Below, piece by piece: positions 27,455 to 38,180 of a stretch of 64,000 nucleotides of DNA. Numbering within the stretch: the first letter of the stretch is position 1; the number at the start of each line of letters is the position of its first letter. Location: the NCBI RefSeq assembly GCF_014643835.1, contig NZ_BMKD01000002.1, positions 558,001 to 622,000 on the forward strand. Direction: 5' to 3'. Source of the stretch: Mucilaginibacter rubeus (GTDB taxonomy: Bacteria; Bacteroidota; Bacteroidia; Sphingobacteriales; Sphingobacteriaceae). Under the pieces are notes generated by a model. It was given only the letters and a program-made list of their open reading frames with translations. It was not told the origin of the DNA and made no database searches. Made by a program: the position numbers and the translations under genes.

Positions 27455-30400
27455 ATGCATAGTAGGATAAATAACGTCTTAAATCCGAAAATATACTTTA
27501 GTTTCCTGTTCCTTTTCGTTTACCTAAATGTTTTTGGTTTCACAGCCGGGCAGCCCGTGCGGTATCTTGGTATCGAAAACGGACTATCTAATAATGCGGT
27601 TACATCTCTCTACCAGGATCAATATGGTTTTATGTGGATGGGTACTTATGATGGCTTAAACCGGTATGACAGTGATGAATTTAAAGTCTACAGAAACGAG
27701 TGGAACAACAACAAATCCCTCCCATACAATCATATAAGTGCCTTAAATGGTGTTGGTAACAAAATATTGATAGGCACACAACGCGGGCTTGTTTTTTATA
27801 ATTACCCCAACTCTTATTTCTATCCGGAATATTTCCGGGAGCACAACAGCGGGCACCGGTTAAAAATAGCTTCAAATATCAATGTTATTGTAACCGGTAA
27901 GGACAGTAGCATATATATAGGATCCGATGAGCTGGGATTATTGAGATATGATAAAACCAGGAAACTTTACCTGCAAACGGGCCTTACCAACCAATATAAT
28001 TATAGTGTAAAAGCATTATGCCTCACCCGGGCAGGAGTTTGGGTATTTGTAAAAAACCGCGGACTGGGTTTATACGATCCAAAATCTGATCGTATAAATA
28101 TCATCAATACTCAACTTTACAGTGCCAGTTGCCTGCTTTCAGATAAAGCGGGTAACCTTTGGATAGGCACCGAAAACGGCTTGTTTATATTTAACAGTAA
28201 AACACTAGCTATCAAGAGGTTTAACCAGACTATTGATAAACTTACAAGCGATAACATATCCAATTTAACTCTCGACGAAAAAGGTAATATCTGGATAGCT
28301 ACCGACGGTGGCGGCATCAATATTTTAAATACAGATAGTGGCAAACTCACTTTTATTACCAATGGTAACAAAGCAGGTTCATTGCGCAGCGGGGCTGTTA
28401 CCGCGGTTTATCATGACATGGAATCAAGAAAATGGATAGCAACCCTGCGCGGCGGGGTTAGTGTCGTAGACAACTTTAAAAAGCCGTTCGCACTTTTTAA
28501 CAATGATCCCTTCAATAAAAACAGCGTGATCAACAATTTTATCCTTTCATTTTGTGAAGATGAAAAGCATAACCTATGGATAGGCACAGATGGCGGCGGG
28601 CTTTCTTACTGGGACATAAAAAATAATTTATACACCGGTTATACTCATGCATCAACCGGTGGGGGCCTGAGTACCGATTTTATCGTGAGCATACTTAAAA
28701 CCTTCGATAATAAAATATGGGTGGCTTCTTTCAACGGTGGTATTGACCAGTTTAGCAAAGCTACCGGCAAATTCAAGCATTACAACTGCTATAATACATT
28801 AACTCAAACAACCGATAGAAACCTATGGAAACTTTTTGAAGATTCCAGGCACCATTTATGGGCAGGTACTACCAGGGGCGGCCCATTGTATCTTTATAAC
28901 CGAAAAAATGACCGCTTTGAACTATTTGATGAAAACCTCGTTAACATACATGCTATATTTGAAGACAGTAATGGAAACTTGTGGGCAGGCAATTACACCC
29001 GGCTCATTAAAATAGATACCGTTAAGAAGGCTCATCATTTTTTTAATGTGGGTTATGGCATCAGAACCATAGCGGCTGATAATTCAAATCATTTATGGGT
29101 TGGAACTGAGGGTGGTGGATTGTTAAAATTCAACCTTCCTGATATGGTCCGTGTGAGGTATACCAAGGCCAATGGTTTGCCGGGTAATTCCATCCTTAAT
29201 ATCCTTATCGACAATAAAGAAAACCTATGGTGCAGTACTTACAATGGTTTAAGCAGGTTTTCCCCGGCAAAAAATAAGTTTACAAATTATATTGTTTCTG
29301 ACGGTTTGCAAAGCCTCCAATTTAATTACAACGCGGCTATCCGGCTTCAATCGGGCAATATGGCCTTTGGAGGGATTAATGGATTTAACATTTTTAATCC
29401 CGACAGCATACAGGTAGCAGACCATAGGCCCGATCTTCGCATTACCGGCTTGAAAATTGACAATTCAGAAACCGATGGCTCCAGCGAATTGCTCAAAAAT
29501 CAATCTGTAGCGGATCTTAAAACAATCCGGCTTAATTATGAACAGGCTGCGCTTACCGTTCATTACACGGCGCTCGAATATTCGTTTCCGGATAAAATTG
29601 AATACGCTTATTATCTTGAGGGATGGGACCATGGGTGGAACTATGTGGGCAAGACCAAATCTGCATATTACACTCATTTAAATGAAGGCAATTACAGGCT
29701 AAGGATCAAAGCTACAGACACCCGGGGAAACTGGATGCCGAAACAGATCAGTGTTAAAGTTATTGTGTTTCCGCCATGGTACAGAACGTTGTGGGCCTAC
29801 GGGGTATACCTGGTTATTATCTTTGGGATAATGTACCTTTATTTCCTATACCGGGTAAAGCAGGCAAAGCTTAAATTTGAAATTAACCTGGCTAACTTAA
29901 ATGTTGAAAAGGAAAAAGAACTGAATGAAAAGAAGCTCGCTTTTTTTACCAATGTTTCGCACGAGTTCAGAACGCCGCTTACGCTGATCATTAATCCTAT
30001 CAAGGATCTGCTTGAGAAAAACAAAAGCCATTCGGACGAGCTAAATACGGTATATAGGAATGCCCGGCGCTTATTAGGATTGGTAGATCACCTACTGCTG
30101 TTCCGCAAAACTGAAAGCGAAAACCCGCAGTTAAATATAAGTGAGATAAATTTTGTGCGGGTATGCGAAGAGGTATTTTCCTGCTTTGCACATCAGGCTA
30201 AAATCAAAAACCTGAATTTTAACATTGAAACAACCAGCAGGAATATTACGGTATTTGCCGATGTCGAAAAAATAGAGATCTCATTGTTTAACCTTATTTC
30301 GAACGCCGTTAAGTTTACACCAGATCACGGCACCATCAAGATTTTTGTGGAAGAAGATGACACACATGTTTACTTTAAAATAACAGACAATGGTATTGGT

Positions 30401-31540
30401 ATCAATACCGAAACCGGCGATAAACTGTTTGATAAATTCTACCAGGTAAAGGATAATAATTACTTTAAAAAGGGTTTCGGTATCGGTTTGTACCTGGTTA
30501 AAGTATTTATTGATTGCCATAAGGGCACGATAAACTATTTAAATAATAAAGATGGCGGAACAACCTTTACCTTAAAGCTATCAAAAGGAATAAAACACTT
30601 TTCGGTAGAGGAGATAAATATTGTAACAGCTCCTGACTATAATTTTGTAAATGACCTTATAGATCATGACAGCAAAGATTTGGTTGAAGAAAATAATGAA
30701 TTGCAGAAGCTTGAACTGTTTAGCCAGGAAAAGCATACCCTCGTTGTTATTGACGATAATGAACAGATCAGGACATATATCAAAAAAATATTTTTTGCCG
30801 ACTATTTAGTTCTTGAAGCAAAAGATGGAACAACCGGTCTTGAGTTGATTAAAAAATACATACCAGATCTGATCATCAGCGATATTGTAATGGACGGAAT
30901 AAACGGGTTGGATTTATGTAAAATGATTATGGATGATGCAGCCATAAAGCATATCCCGGTTATTTTGCTCACCGGCGATACCACACCCGATATTATGGTT
31001 AAAAGCCTTGAACAAGGCGCAATTGACTTTTTGCGAAAACCATTTGATAAAGAATTGCTCACAGCAAGGGTTAAAAGTGTGTTGAGGAATAAAACCAAAC
31101 TTCAGCAATATTTTTATAAGGAGGTTACGAAGGAAAACATAGCCATTAATATTTCGCGGGAAAATAAAGACCTGCTCAACAACTGTATTGCTGTTATTGA
31201 GCAAAATTTCAACAGCGACAATTTTGATGTTTATGCCCTTGCCGATGCAGTCGGCATTAGTTATCCAACATTATTTAAAAGGATCAAAAGCACTACCGGT
31301 CAGTCTATCAACAACTTTATCAGGTTTGTTCGCTTGCGTAAAGCCGCCGAGCTCCTGATCCAAACCAATTGTAATATCAATGAGGCGGCAATACAGGTAG
31401 GTATCAGCGATATCAAATATTTCAGGGAACAATTTCACAAACAATTCGGCGTCAATCCATCAGAATTTATCAGAAAACACCGGGCAAATTTCCAGGTCTC
31501 CTATCGCTTAAACGAGTTTGAAAAACCTCCCGTAAATTAA
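27455..31540 (+). CDS. Hybrid two-component system regulator (HTCS)
   Basis: A 1361-residue one-protein signalling system. It has an N-terminal signal sequence, a two-propeller periplasmic sensor of Reg_prop repeats (about 30-690; many WIGT and LWAGT blades), a Y_Y_Y domain (about 700-770), a transmembrane helix (about 778-802), a HisKA domain with phospho-His836 (SHEFRTPLT), HATPase_c (DNGIGI, KGFGIGLYLVK), a receiver with Asp1143 (DLIISDIVMDG) and an AraC-type DNA-binding domain (about 1245-1345). Such proteins bind a glycan fragment and activate nearby polysaccharide genes. Complete, with all key residues present. Confidence 0.95.
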   Translation: MHSRINNVLNPKIYFSFLFLFVYLNVFGFTAGQPVRYLGIENGLSNNAVTSLYQDQYGFMWMGTYDGLNRYDSDEFKVYRNEWNNNKSLPYNHISALNGVGNKILIGTQRGLVFYNYPNSYFYPEYFREHNSGHRLKIASNINVIVTGKDSSIYIGSDELGLLRYDKTRKLYLQTGLTNQYNYSVKALCLTRAGVWVFVKNRGLGLYDPKSDRINIINTQLYSASCLLSDKAGNLWIGTENGLFIFNSKTLAIKRFNQTIDKLTSDNISNLTLDEKGNIWIATDGGGINILNTDSGKLTFITNGNKAGSLRSGAVTAVYHDMESRKWIATLRGGVSVVDNFKKPFALFNNDPFNKNSVINNFILSFCEDEKHNLWIGTDGGGLSYWDIKNNLYTGYTHASTGGGLSTDFIVSILKTFDNKIWVASFNGGIDQFSKATGKFKHYNCYNTLTQTTDRNLWKLFEDSRHHLWAGTTRGGPLYLYNRKNDRFELFDENLVNIHAIFEDSNGNLWAGNYTRLIKIDTVKKAHHFFNVGYGIRTIAADNSNHLWVGTEGGGLLKFNLPDMVRVRYTKANGLPGNSILNILIDNKENLWCSTYNGLSRFSPAKNKFTNYIVSDGLQSLQFNYNAAIRLQSGNMAFGGINGFNIFNPDSIQVADHRPDLRITGLKIDNSETDGSSELLKNQSVADLKTIRLNYEQAALTVHYTALEYSFPDKIEYAYYLEGWDHGWNYVGKTKSAYYTHLNEGNYRLRIKATDTRGNWMPKQISVKVIVFPPWYRTLWAYGVYLVIIFGIMYLYFLYRVKQAKLKFEINLANLNVEKEKELNEKKLAFFTNVSHEFRTPLTLIINPIKDLLEKNKSHSDELNTVYRNARRLLGLVDHLLLFRKTESENPQLNISEINFVRVCEEVFSCFAHQAKIKNLNFNIETTSRNITVFADVEKIEISLFNLISNAVKFTPDHGTIKIFVEEDDTHVYFKITDNGIGINTETGDKLFDKFYQVKDNNYFKKGFGIGLYLVKVFIDCHKGTINYLNNKDGGTTFTLKLSKGIKHFSVEEINIVTAPDYNFVNDLIDHDSKDLVEENNELQKLELFSQEKHTLVVIDDNEQIRTYIKKIFFADYLVLEAKDGTTGLELIKKYIPDLIISDIVMDGINGLDLCKMIMDDAAIKHIPVILLTGDTTPDIMVKSLEQGAIDFLRKPFDKELLTARVKSVLRNKTKLQQYFYKEVTKENIAINISRENKDLLNNCIAVIEQNFNSDNFDVYALADAVGISYPTLFKRIKSTTGQSINNFIRFVRLRKAAELLIQTNCNINEAAIQVGISDIKYFREQFHKQFGVNPSEFIRKHRANFQVSYRLNEFEKPPVN

Positions 31541-31611
31541 ATATCAATGGTGCAAAATTGGGAAGAAGAAACATCAGCTGTCTTAAAAAAGAAGAACAAC
31601 CTTGAACATAA

Positions 31612-31651
31612 TTTTCTCCCCCTTTAGTTTATGGTTTTATCCCTCCTTTAT
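31612..31651 (+). promoter_or_regulatory. Operator-like paired repeat, site 2 (weaker)
   Basis: TTTTCTCCCCCTTTA and TTTTATCCCTCCTTTA are about 23 bp apart, in the same orientation relative to the GH16 gene as sites 1 and 3 have to theirs. It lies 75 bases before the GH16 start. A TTATTTTG (31667-31674), one mismatch from the -7 consensus, follows at promoter distance. Confidence 0.5.
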
Positions 31652-31725
31652 GCGTTAAACTATGCCTTATTTTGCTTCGGACGAAATCAATAAGATCATT
31701 TAAGATTTAAACTTATTTCATTATT

Positions 31726-32559
31726 ATGATTACTAAAATAATTACTGTCCTACTGCTGATAGCAATTCCGCTCGTCGGTAAATGCCAACAGGATACGGTG
31801 GGCGGTTATAAATTGGTTTGGGCAGATGAGTTTGACGAGTACGGCTCTCCTAATCCGGATAATTGGGCATTTGAATCCGGTTTTGTACGGAATAATGAAG
31901 ATCAATGGTATCAGGAGCAAAATGCAATTTGCCGCCACGGCAAATTGATAATCGAAGCACAGAGGGTACACCTGACAAATCCTGGGTACGTACCTAACAG
32001 TACCAACTGGAAACAGAAAAGACAATTTATAAATTATACATCGTCAAGCATCAATACAAGGGGCAAACACAGCTTCCAATACGGCCGCTTTATTATGCGC
32101 GGCCGTATAAGTACCGATGCCGGCCTATGGCCCGCTTTTTGGACCTTAGGTATCGAAAAGCCCTGGCCGTCTAACGGAGAAATTGATATTATGGAATATT
32201 ACCAGAATAAGCTTTTGGCTAATATTGCCTGCGGTACGGCTTTGCCCTATAAAGCCAAATGGTATAGTAACACCAAGACCCTCAATACTTTCAAAGCCAA
32301 CTGGAGTAAGAAATTTCATACCTGGCGCATGGATTGGGATGCCACAGCTATAAGTTTATATGTAGATGATAGCCTGCTCAATCATGTCGAGCTAAAAGAT
32401 CTTATTAATCAGGACGGCACTCAATTTAACCCTTTTATGCAGCCTCATTATATATTGCTGAACCTTGCAATAGGGGGCGACAATGGTGGCGATCCATCTG
32501 CCACAAAATTCCCTAAACGGTTTGAAGTTGATTACGTTCGGGTGTATCAAAAAAATTAA
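31726..32559 (+). CDS. GH16-family glycoside hydrolase (beta-glucanase type)
   Basis: A 277-residue exported enzyme with a signal peptide (cleavage near VGKCQ) and a single GH16 jelly-roll domain. The catalytic motif is GEIDIMEYY: nucleophile Glu152, assisting Asp154, acid/base Glu157. Supporting blocks are LVWADEFDE, YGRFIMRGRI, GLWPAFWTLG and HTWRMDW, typical of the laminarinase/licheninase branch. Endo-hydrolysis of a beta-1,3- or mixed-linked glucan is likely, but GH16 also covers agarases and others. It lies between the HTCS gene and SusC. Confidence 0.92.
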   Translation: MITKIITVLLLIAIPLVGKCQQDTVGGYKLVWADEFDEYGSPNPDNWAFESGFVRNNEDQWYQEQNAICRHGKLIIEAQRVHLTNPGYVPNSTNWKQKRQFINYTSSSINTRGKHSFQYGRFIMRGRISTDAGLWPAFWTLGIEKPWPSNGEIDIMEYYQNKLLANIACGTALPYKAKWYSNTKTLNTFKANWSKKFHTWRMDWDATAISLYVDDSLLNHVELKDLINQDGTQFNPFMQPHYILLNLAIGGDNGGDPSATKFPKRFEVDYVRVYQKN

Positions 32560-33108
32560 AGCGCCGGATCAATACATTTTGTTTGCTGCCTTTTAAAATT
32601 GTCATATATACATTATTCCTCACCAAAAACAGGGACATAAGACCGTTTTATTTTAAAAACGTTGCATATAATGGATTTTATCCCCTTTTTTTTACAGCTT
32701 TACCCCCTTTTTTTCCAAAAAAATAGCGCTTAATTGTCGCTACCAATTAACATAGACTGTTTGTTATACCCTGCAAAAAAATTATACAGCCTTTTCGTAC
32801 AGATTTTTTATTTGTTAAAAATTGCCTGCTGATGTTGTTCAATAATATAGCTTCTTAAGTTTTAAGAAACACCAGGCTATAATTATTAATGCAAGCTTAA
32901 AACGGGAAGCTACCATTGTTCTTTGAAATTACTACCTGAATTGCGCCCTAAATTTAAACTGTTATTTTAACAATTATTCTATTAACTCATTTCATAACCT
33001 AACAAAAAATTATGGCAAGACAGAAAAACTAAAAAGGAAAAAGGAAAACGGACCACGATCCAAACGCATTAACAAATGCCAAGTTTTAAATTCTAATCAC
33101 TCCCAATT
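32560..33108. other. Upstream region of the second SusC gene
   Basis: No gene is seen in these 549 bases. Site 3 (32676-32715) lies in the first third; the rest looks like promoter plus a long, A-rich untranslated leader, common for susC genes. No confident -7 element can be chosen among the T-rich candidates. Confidence 0.6.
32676..32715 (+). promoter_or_regulatory. Operator-like paired repeat, site 3
   Basis: TTTTATCCCC and CTTTACCCCC are 22 bp apart, 34 of 40 bases identical to site 1 on the opposite strand. It points toward SusC, 394 bases from its start codon, leaving room for a long leader. Confidence 0.65.
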
Positions 33109-36100
33109 ATGCAATATTTTTTACCTGATAAAATATCTTTGAGAAGAAAATCCGGGTCAGTAGTTTTATCACTGATCCTGCTGATAGCTATGCAAACAAG
33201 CAGCTATGCAGCTATTGTCTTTAATTCTTTCAGCGGAATAAAACTTAACCGATATACCGCCGCTGTACCTATTAAAGGTAAAGTAATTGACAAAACCACC
33301 GGCGAAACCATCATCGGCGCATCTGTAAAAATCAAAGGAACCAGCACAGGTGCCGTTACAGACGTAAATGGTAGCTTCACGCTTAATGCCGACCCTAACG
33401 CAGTTCTGGTGATTTCCTACATCGGTTATGAACAGGCTGAGTTCCCGTTGAACGGACAAACCTCGGTAACCATCAGGTTACAGGTAAATGCCAAAAACCT
33501 GAATGAGGTAATCGTGGTAGGTTACGGTACCCAAAAGAAAACATCTTCAACTGCAGCCGTATCAACCATTCAAACTACCGAAATTGCGAAAAAACCGGTG
33601 GTTAACTTAACCAACAGCCTTGTTGGCCGTGCCTCTGGCTTAATCATAACCCAGGGTAGCGGCGAACCAGGTTATGACGGTTCAAACATATTGATCAGGG
33701 GCATCGGATCAACCGGCGGCAGTTCTCCCCTGCTTATTGTTGATGGTGTGCCACGCGATTTCAGCCGTCTTGATCCAAACACTATCGAAAACGTATCGGT
33801 ATTAAAAGACGCTGCTGCTGTTGCTCCATATGGTGTGGCGGGCGCAAATGGCGTAATACTGGTTACTACCAAAAAAGGTAAATCGGGCAAACCTACTTTA
33901 ACTTATAACGGTTATTATGGCCTCCAGAACCCCACCAAAGTACCAACCTTTGTGGGTTCGTATGAGTATGCATTGCTGCGTAATGAGGCCAATGCCAATG
34001 ATGCAAAAGATCAAGGTGTTCCTTATGTTCCGTTTGCAACAGATGACGATCTTCAAAAATTCAAAGACCATTCAGATCCTGATGGTCACGCTGATGGTCA
34101 CCCTTTACAGCAAATTATCCAAAAAAACCGCCCCATAACCTATCATAACGTAACACTATCTGGCGGTACAGAAGATATTAAATATTTTGCTGCTTTAGGT
34201 TATACGCACCAGGATGGTATGTGGAGCACAACTTATCTTAACAAGTACAATGGCTCGTTAAACCTAACGGCAAACGCTACTAAAACCACTACAATATCAT
34301 TGTCTGTGAACAGCTATGTAGAGGATCAGCATTTCCCATCCCAGAGTGCTGCAACGATTATAGGTCAGGCACAACGCCAGGCACCAACCACACCTATTTA
34401 CTACAGTAATGGCTTGTGGTCTGGCTATATCGGTCAATCATTAATAGGCGAAATTTATCATAGCGGTTATCAATTTAATGAAAATACGGCCGTATTGTCG
34501 CAGTTTACTATTGACCAAAAGCTTCCGATCAAAGGTTTAAGCCTGAAGGGCGTAATTAGTTATGATAATGGGCCTGATCCGTTGTTCACAGGAAATCAAA
34601 CATCTTTCCAGCGTATTTACGCCACACCGATACCTTTTTACAACGTTGACACAAGCCATATTCCTTACACTTACAATACAGGTATACAAGGCAATGATAA
34701 AGCTACATTTACCGAAAACTACAGCCAAAATCACACATTAACTATACAGGGCTTGTTATCGTATTCAGGTTCATTTGGTAAAAGCGATATCACGGCTTTA
34801 GGCGTATTTGAAAGCCGCCGCGTAAAATATCAAATTTTTGGTGCCACTAAATACAATTATAACCTTAATATTGACGAACTGGATTTTGGTGGCCCGGCCG
34901 CCGCGGATGCAACTAACTTCGGTCATTCCGAAGGCCAAAAACAAATTGGTTATGTTTATAGGGTGGGATATTCCTATGACAAAAAATACCTGCTTGAAGC
35001 GTCAGGAAGATATGACGGAAGCTATTTATTTGCACCCGGCCACAGATATGGCTTTTTCCCTGCTTTTTCTGCCGGTTGGCGCTTGTCTGAAGAAAAATTT
35101 ATAAAAGACAATATTCTCTGGCTTGACAATTTAAAAATCCGGGCATCTTGGGGAAAATCAGGTGCATATCCAAGGCTCGGTGGCACAATCCAAACATATC
35201 AGTATCAAAGCCCCTACACACCTTACGCAAACTCCGCTGTTATCAATGGCAGCGCTACCCAAGGTATCTACGAAACAAGGCAGGGCAATCCTAATATTAC
35301 CTGGGAAAAAGCAACGAAAACCGACATCGGGTTTGAAGCTACATTATGGAAAGGCCTTTTAAATATTGAGGCAGATTACTTTTATGAAAAAAGGGGCAAC
35401 ATGCTTGTGAGTATCGCAAACACGCTACCTGGAGAATATGGATTAGGCGTGGGCCTTGTAAATGGAGGCATCATGAGCAATCATGGTATCGATCTGACAT
35501 TGCAAAGTTCCCATAGCTTCTCAAAAGACCTGCGTTTAGATGTTACGGGTACTTTTACATTTGCAAGGAACAAGCTATTACAAACTTTCGAAAACAGCGC
35601 AACGGCAAATAATCCTAACAGAAGACAGACGGACAGGCCTTTAAACACGATATTCGGCTACCAGGCATTAGGTTATTTTAAAACAACAGATTTTAACCCA
35701 GATGGATCATTGAAAGCTGGTATACCAGTTCCTTCTTTCGGGACGGTTAGAGCAGGTGATATCCAATATGCTGATTTAAGTGGGCCCGATGGAAAACCAG
35801 ACGGCAAGATAGATGCTAACGATCAAACGGTAATCGGTCATCCAAATACCCCGGAGATCATCTATGGTCTGGAACCGAGGTTAACGTTTAAAAACTTTGA
35901 TCTTGATGTTTTATTCCAAGGTTCGGGTAATAGTAATATTGTTATCAGCAACTATTTCGCCTTCCCATTCAACGCGTCTGGTTCGGCGTCACAGTTGGTG
36001 TATGACAACCATTGGACACCTTCTACCCCAAATGCCTTATATCCGAGGGTTACCGGTACACCGACCTCAAATAATACACAAACCTCGTCCTGGTTTGTCA

Positions 36101-36324
36101 GGAATGACTCCTACATCAGATTAAAAAGCTTTGAACTCGGTTACACTTTGTCAAACAGGCTACTGAAAAACAAGATTCAATCAATTAGGATCTATCTTGC
36201 AGGTCAAAACGTTATTAACTACTTACCGCACGTAAAGGAGATCATTGATCCTGAAAACAGCGGTAGCAATACCAACTACTACCAACAGCGTGTATTTTCA
36301 TTAGGTTTAAATGTCACCTTTTAA
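33109..36324 (+). CDS. SusC/RagA-type TonB-dependent transporter of the glucan locus
   Basis: A 1071-residue outer-membrane transporter. The basic N-terminal leader is longer than usual (MQYFLPDKISLRRKSG) before the hydrophobic segment. It is followed by a carboxypeptidase-like domain (about 53-130; IKGKVIDKTTGETIIGASV), the linker NEVIVVGYGTQKK, a plug (SPLLIVDGVPRDF, SVLKDAAAVAPYGVAGANG) and the barrel ending SLGLNVTF. It imports oligosaccharides released outside by enzymes such as the adjacent GH16. Followed 18 bases later by its SusD partner. Confidence 0.95.
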   Translation: MQYFLPDKISLRRKSGSVVLSLILLIAMQTSSYAAIVFNSFSGIKLNRYTAAVPIKGKVIDKTTGETIIGASVKIKGTSTGAVTDVNGSFTLNADPNAVLVISYIGYEQAEFPLNGQTSVTIRLQVNAKNLNEVIVVGYGTQKKTSSTAAVSTIQTTEIAKKPVVNLTNSLVGRASGLIITQGSGEPGYDGSNILIRGIGSTGGSSPLLIVDGVPRDFSRLDPNTIENVSVLKDAAAVAPYGVAGANGVILVTTKKGKSGKPTLTYNGYYGLQNPTKVPTFVGSYEYALLRNEANANDAKDQGVPYVPFATDDDLQKFKDHSDPDGHADGHPLQQIIQKNRPITYHNVTLSGGTEDIKYFAALGYTHQDGMWSTTYLNKYNGSLNLTANATKTTTISLSVNSYVEDQHFPSQSAATIIGQAQRQAPTTPIYYSNGLWSGYIGQSLIGEIYHSGYQFNENTAVLSQFTIDQKLPIKGLSLKGVISYDNGPDPLFTGNQTSFQRIYATPIPFYNVDTSHIPYTYNTGIQGNDKATFTENYSQNHTLTIQGLLSYSGSFGKSDITALGVFESRRVKYQIFGATKYNYNLNIDELDFGGPAAADATNFGHSEGQKQIGYVYRVGYSYDKKYLLEASGRYDGSYLFAPGHRYGFFPAFSAGWRLSEEKFIKDNILWLDNLKIRASWGKSGAYPRLGGTIQTYQYQSPYTPYANSAVINGSATQGIYETRQGNPNITWEKATKTDIGFEATLWKGLLNIEADYFYEKRGNMLVSIANTLPGEYGLGVGLVNGGIMSNHGIDLTLQSSHSFSKDLRLDVTGTFTFARNKLLQTFENSATANNPNRRQTDRPLNTIFGYQALGYFKTTDFNPDGSLKAGIPVPSFGTVRAGDIQYADLSGPDGKPDGKIDANDQTVIGHPNTPEIIYGLEPRLTFKNFDLDVLFQGSGNSNIVISNYFAFPFNASGSASQLVYDNHWTPSTPNALYPRVTGTPTSNNTQTSSWFVRNDSYIRLKSFELGYTLSNRLLKNKIQSIRIYLAGQNVINYLPHVKEIIDPENSGSNTNYYQQRVFSLGLNVTF

Positions 36325-36342
36325 CTAAAAATAAGAAAAGCG

Positions 36343-38031
36343 ATGAAACAGAATTTTATAAAATACAGAGAGCTTTTTTTACTTGCTTTGCTTATTATAA
36401 GTATCAGTGGTTGTAAAAAGGACAGCTCTTTAGATGTTACGAATAAAGCATCACTATCAGACCAAGCGACATTCAATTCGCAAGGTAACGCAGACCTTTT
36501 TGTGAACGATATATACAATCAAATTCCCGATGTCAATAACGACTATCAGCTTACCGAGCAATATGCTGATAATAGTTTTTGCGGAGCGGCCTGGGAAAAC
36601 GGGCAAGCTACAGTAAGGGTTGGTTCAATTGGACCAAGCAACGTACCTACCGGCCCCGGCAGTATGTGGTCATGGGAAGGGAACTATACCAAAATACGAA
36701 AATGCAATGTATTTCTGCAGCAGGCTGCTTTAAATAAAGCAAAGTATACCGACGACTGGTATAAGCAACGCGTTGCGGAGGTTACATTTCTAAGAGCTTA
36801 CTTCTACTCACTGTTGTTCACAGCTTATGGCGGGGTGCCTATTATTACTGTCCCACTTGACAACCGGAATGGAAGCGACATTTTTACCGCCCGTGGCACT
36901 ATTGATGAGACTGTTGCTTTTATTGAGGCTGATTGCGATGCCGCAGCCGCTGTTTTACCCACAAAAGCAGCACAAACCGGGAGAGCTACCAAAGGCGCCG
37001 CATTAACACTTAAGGGCTGGGTAGAGCTTTTTGCAGCCAGTCCGTTGGTAAACACGGCCAATGACGCGGGAAAATGGAGTAAAGCAGCAGCTACCAACAA
37101 ATCAGTGATGGATATGGGTACTTATAGCCTGTTCAACACTTCGGCTACTTCTTATGCCGACCAGTTTCTATCGGCAAACAACTGGAATGTTGAAACGATA
37201 TTTGCCCGTGGTTATGCTACAGGGCCTGCAAAGGGTAGTCACCGGGAAGGTTACCTGGGCCCGGTTTATGTCAACGGCGTTCAGCAGTCATGGGGAAACC
37301 TTGCTCCAACACAGGGCCTGATTGATGATTACTCGATGGATAATGGCTTGCCTATTACAGATGCGGCTTCAGGATATAACCCTCAAGCCCCTTACACCCA
37401 TCGTGAGCAACGTTTTTATCAATCTATATTATACGATGGTGCAGCCTGGCAGGGAGATATCATAAAAACGCGGATAGGCGGCAGTAACCAGATAGATCTT
37501 GCTTCTGCAAGCGATATCACCAATACCGGTTATTATGCCCGTAAAACGCTTGATGAAAGCATCACCGGGCAAACCAGTATCAACCTGGCGCCAAGTTTTG
37601 CCAATTACATTATTTTCCGCTATGCGGAAGTATTGCTAAGTTATGCCGAAGCGCAAAATGAAGCGGTTGGACCGGATGCGTCGGTTTATGACGCGGTTAA
37701 TAAGGTGAGGGCGAGATCTGCCTTGCCTGCTGTAAAAGCCGGCTTAACCAAGGATCAAATGCGTGTATATATTCGTCGCGAACGGCGTATTGAGCTCGCA
37801 TTTGAGGATAAGCGATGGTTTGACATCCGCAGATGGCTGATAACTACCGGCACAAACGGTGTGCTTACCACGCCGGAATATGGCATGAAGATCGAAGCCG
37901 GTGGGTCAGGGCTAACGTATACCCCGGTTAAGATATTTACCAATACCTTCTTCGAGCGGCAAAACTGGATGCCAATTCCGCAAGCGGAAATTGACAAGAA
38001 TAAAAAACTGGTACAAAACCCAGGATACTAA
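36343..38031 (+). CDS. SusD/RagB lipoprotein of the glucan locus
   Basis: A 562-residue lipoprotein (Cys24, SISGCKKD) of the classical SusD/RagB family. It has N-terminal helical TPR-like pairs (VTFLRAYFYSLLFTAYGGVPII) and the C-terminal SusD block (YIIFRYAEVLLSYAEAQNEA, ERRIELAFEDKRWFDIRRW, ending PIPQAEIDKNKKLVQNPGY). It binds glycan on the surface and closes the SusC barrel. In operon with SusC; the next gene begins 149 bases later after a hairpin. Confidence 0.95.
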   Translation: MKQNFIKYRELFLLALLIISISGCKKDSSLDVTNKASLSDQATFNSQGNADLFVNDIYNQIPDVNNDYQLTEQYADNSFCGAAWENGQATVRVGSIGPSNVPTGPGSMWSWEGNYTKIRKCNVFLQQAALNKAKYTDDWYKQRVAEVTFLRAYFYSLLFTAYGGVPIITVPLDNRNGSDIFTARGTIDETVAFIEADCDAAAAVLPTKAAQTGRATKGAALTLKGWVELFAASPLVNTANDAGKWSKAAATNKSVMDMGTYSLFNTSATSYADQFLSANNWNVETIFARGYATGPAKGSHREGYLGPVYVNGVQQSWGNLAPTQGLIDDYSMDNGLPITDAASGYNPQAPYTHREQRFYQSILYDGAAWQGDIIKTRIGGSNQIDLASASDITNTGYYARKTLDESITGQTSINLAPSFANYIIFRYAEVLLSYAEAQNEAVGPDASVYDAVNKVRARSALPAVKAGLTKDQMRVYIRRERRIELAFEDKRWFDIRRWLITTGTNGVLTTPEYGMKIEAGGSGLTYTPVKIFTNTFFERQNWMPIPQAEIDKNKKLVQNPGY

Positions 38032-38052
38032 AGATTAATACTTTGATTTTAA

Positions 38053-38082
38053 ATAACCCCGGGGCAAATGTCCAGGGGTTAT
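38053..38082 (+). terminator. Hairpin after SusD (weak terminator or attenuator)
   Basis: ATAACCCC pairs with GGGGTTAT around a 14-nt loop. There is no T run, so read-through into the next gene is likely; it may help set a transcript ratio. Confidence 0.45.
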
Positions 38083-38180
38083 GTATTTAAAAACTACTCT
38101 CACCGATTAATATTTTTTAGCTTTAAGCTTTGTGCATTCTGTTTTTAGCTTTTGTATATTAAACGCCTTCTAAAATATTC

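Noticed and set aside
32001-32009. TACCAACTG, resembling the LuxR-regulator box
   Set aside because: It is inside the GH16 coding sequence and lacks the TTTGTA half and the -7 block.
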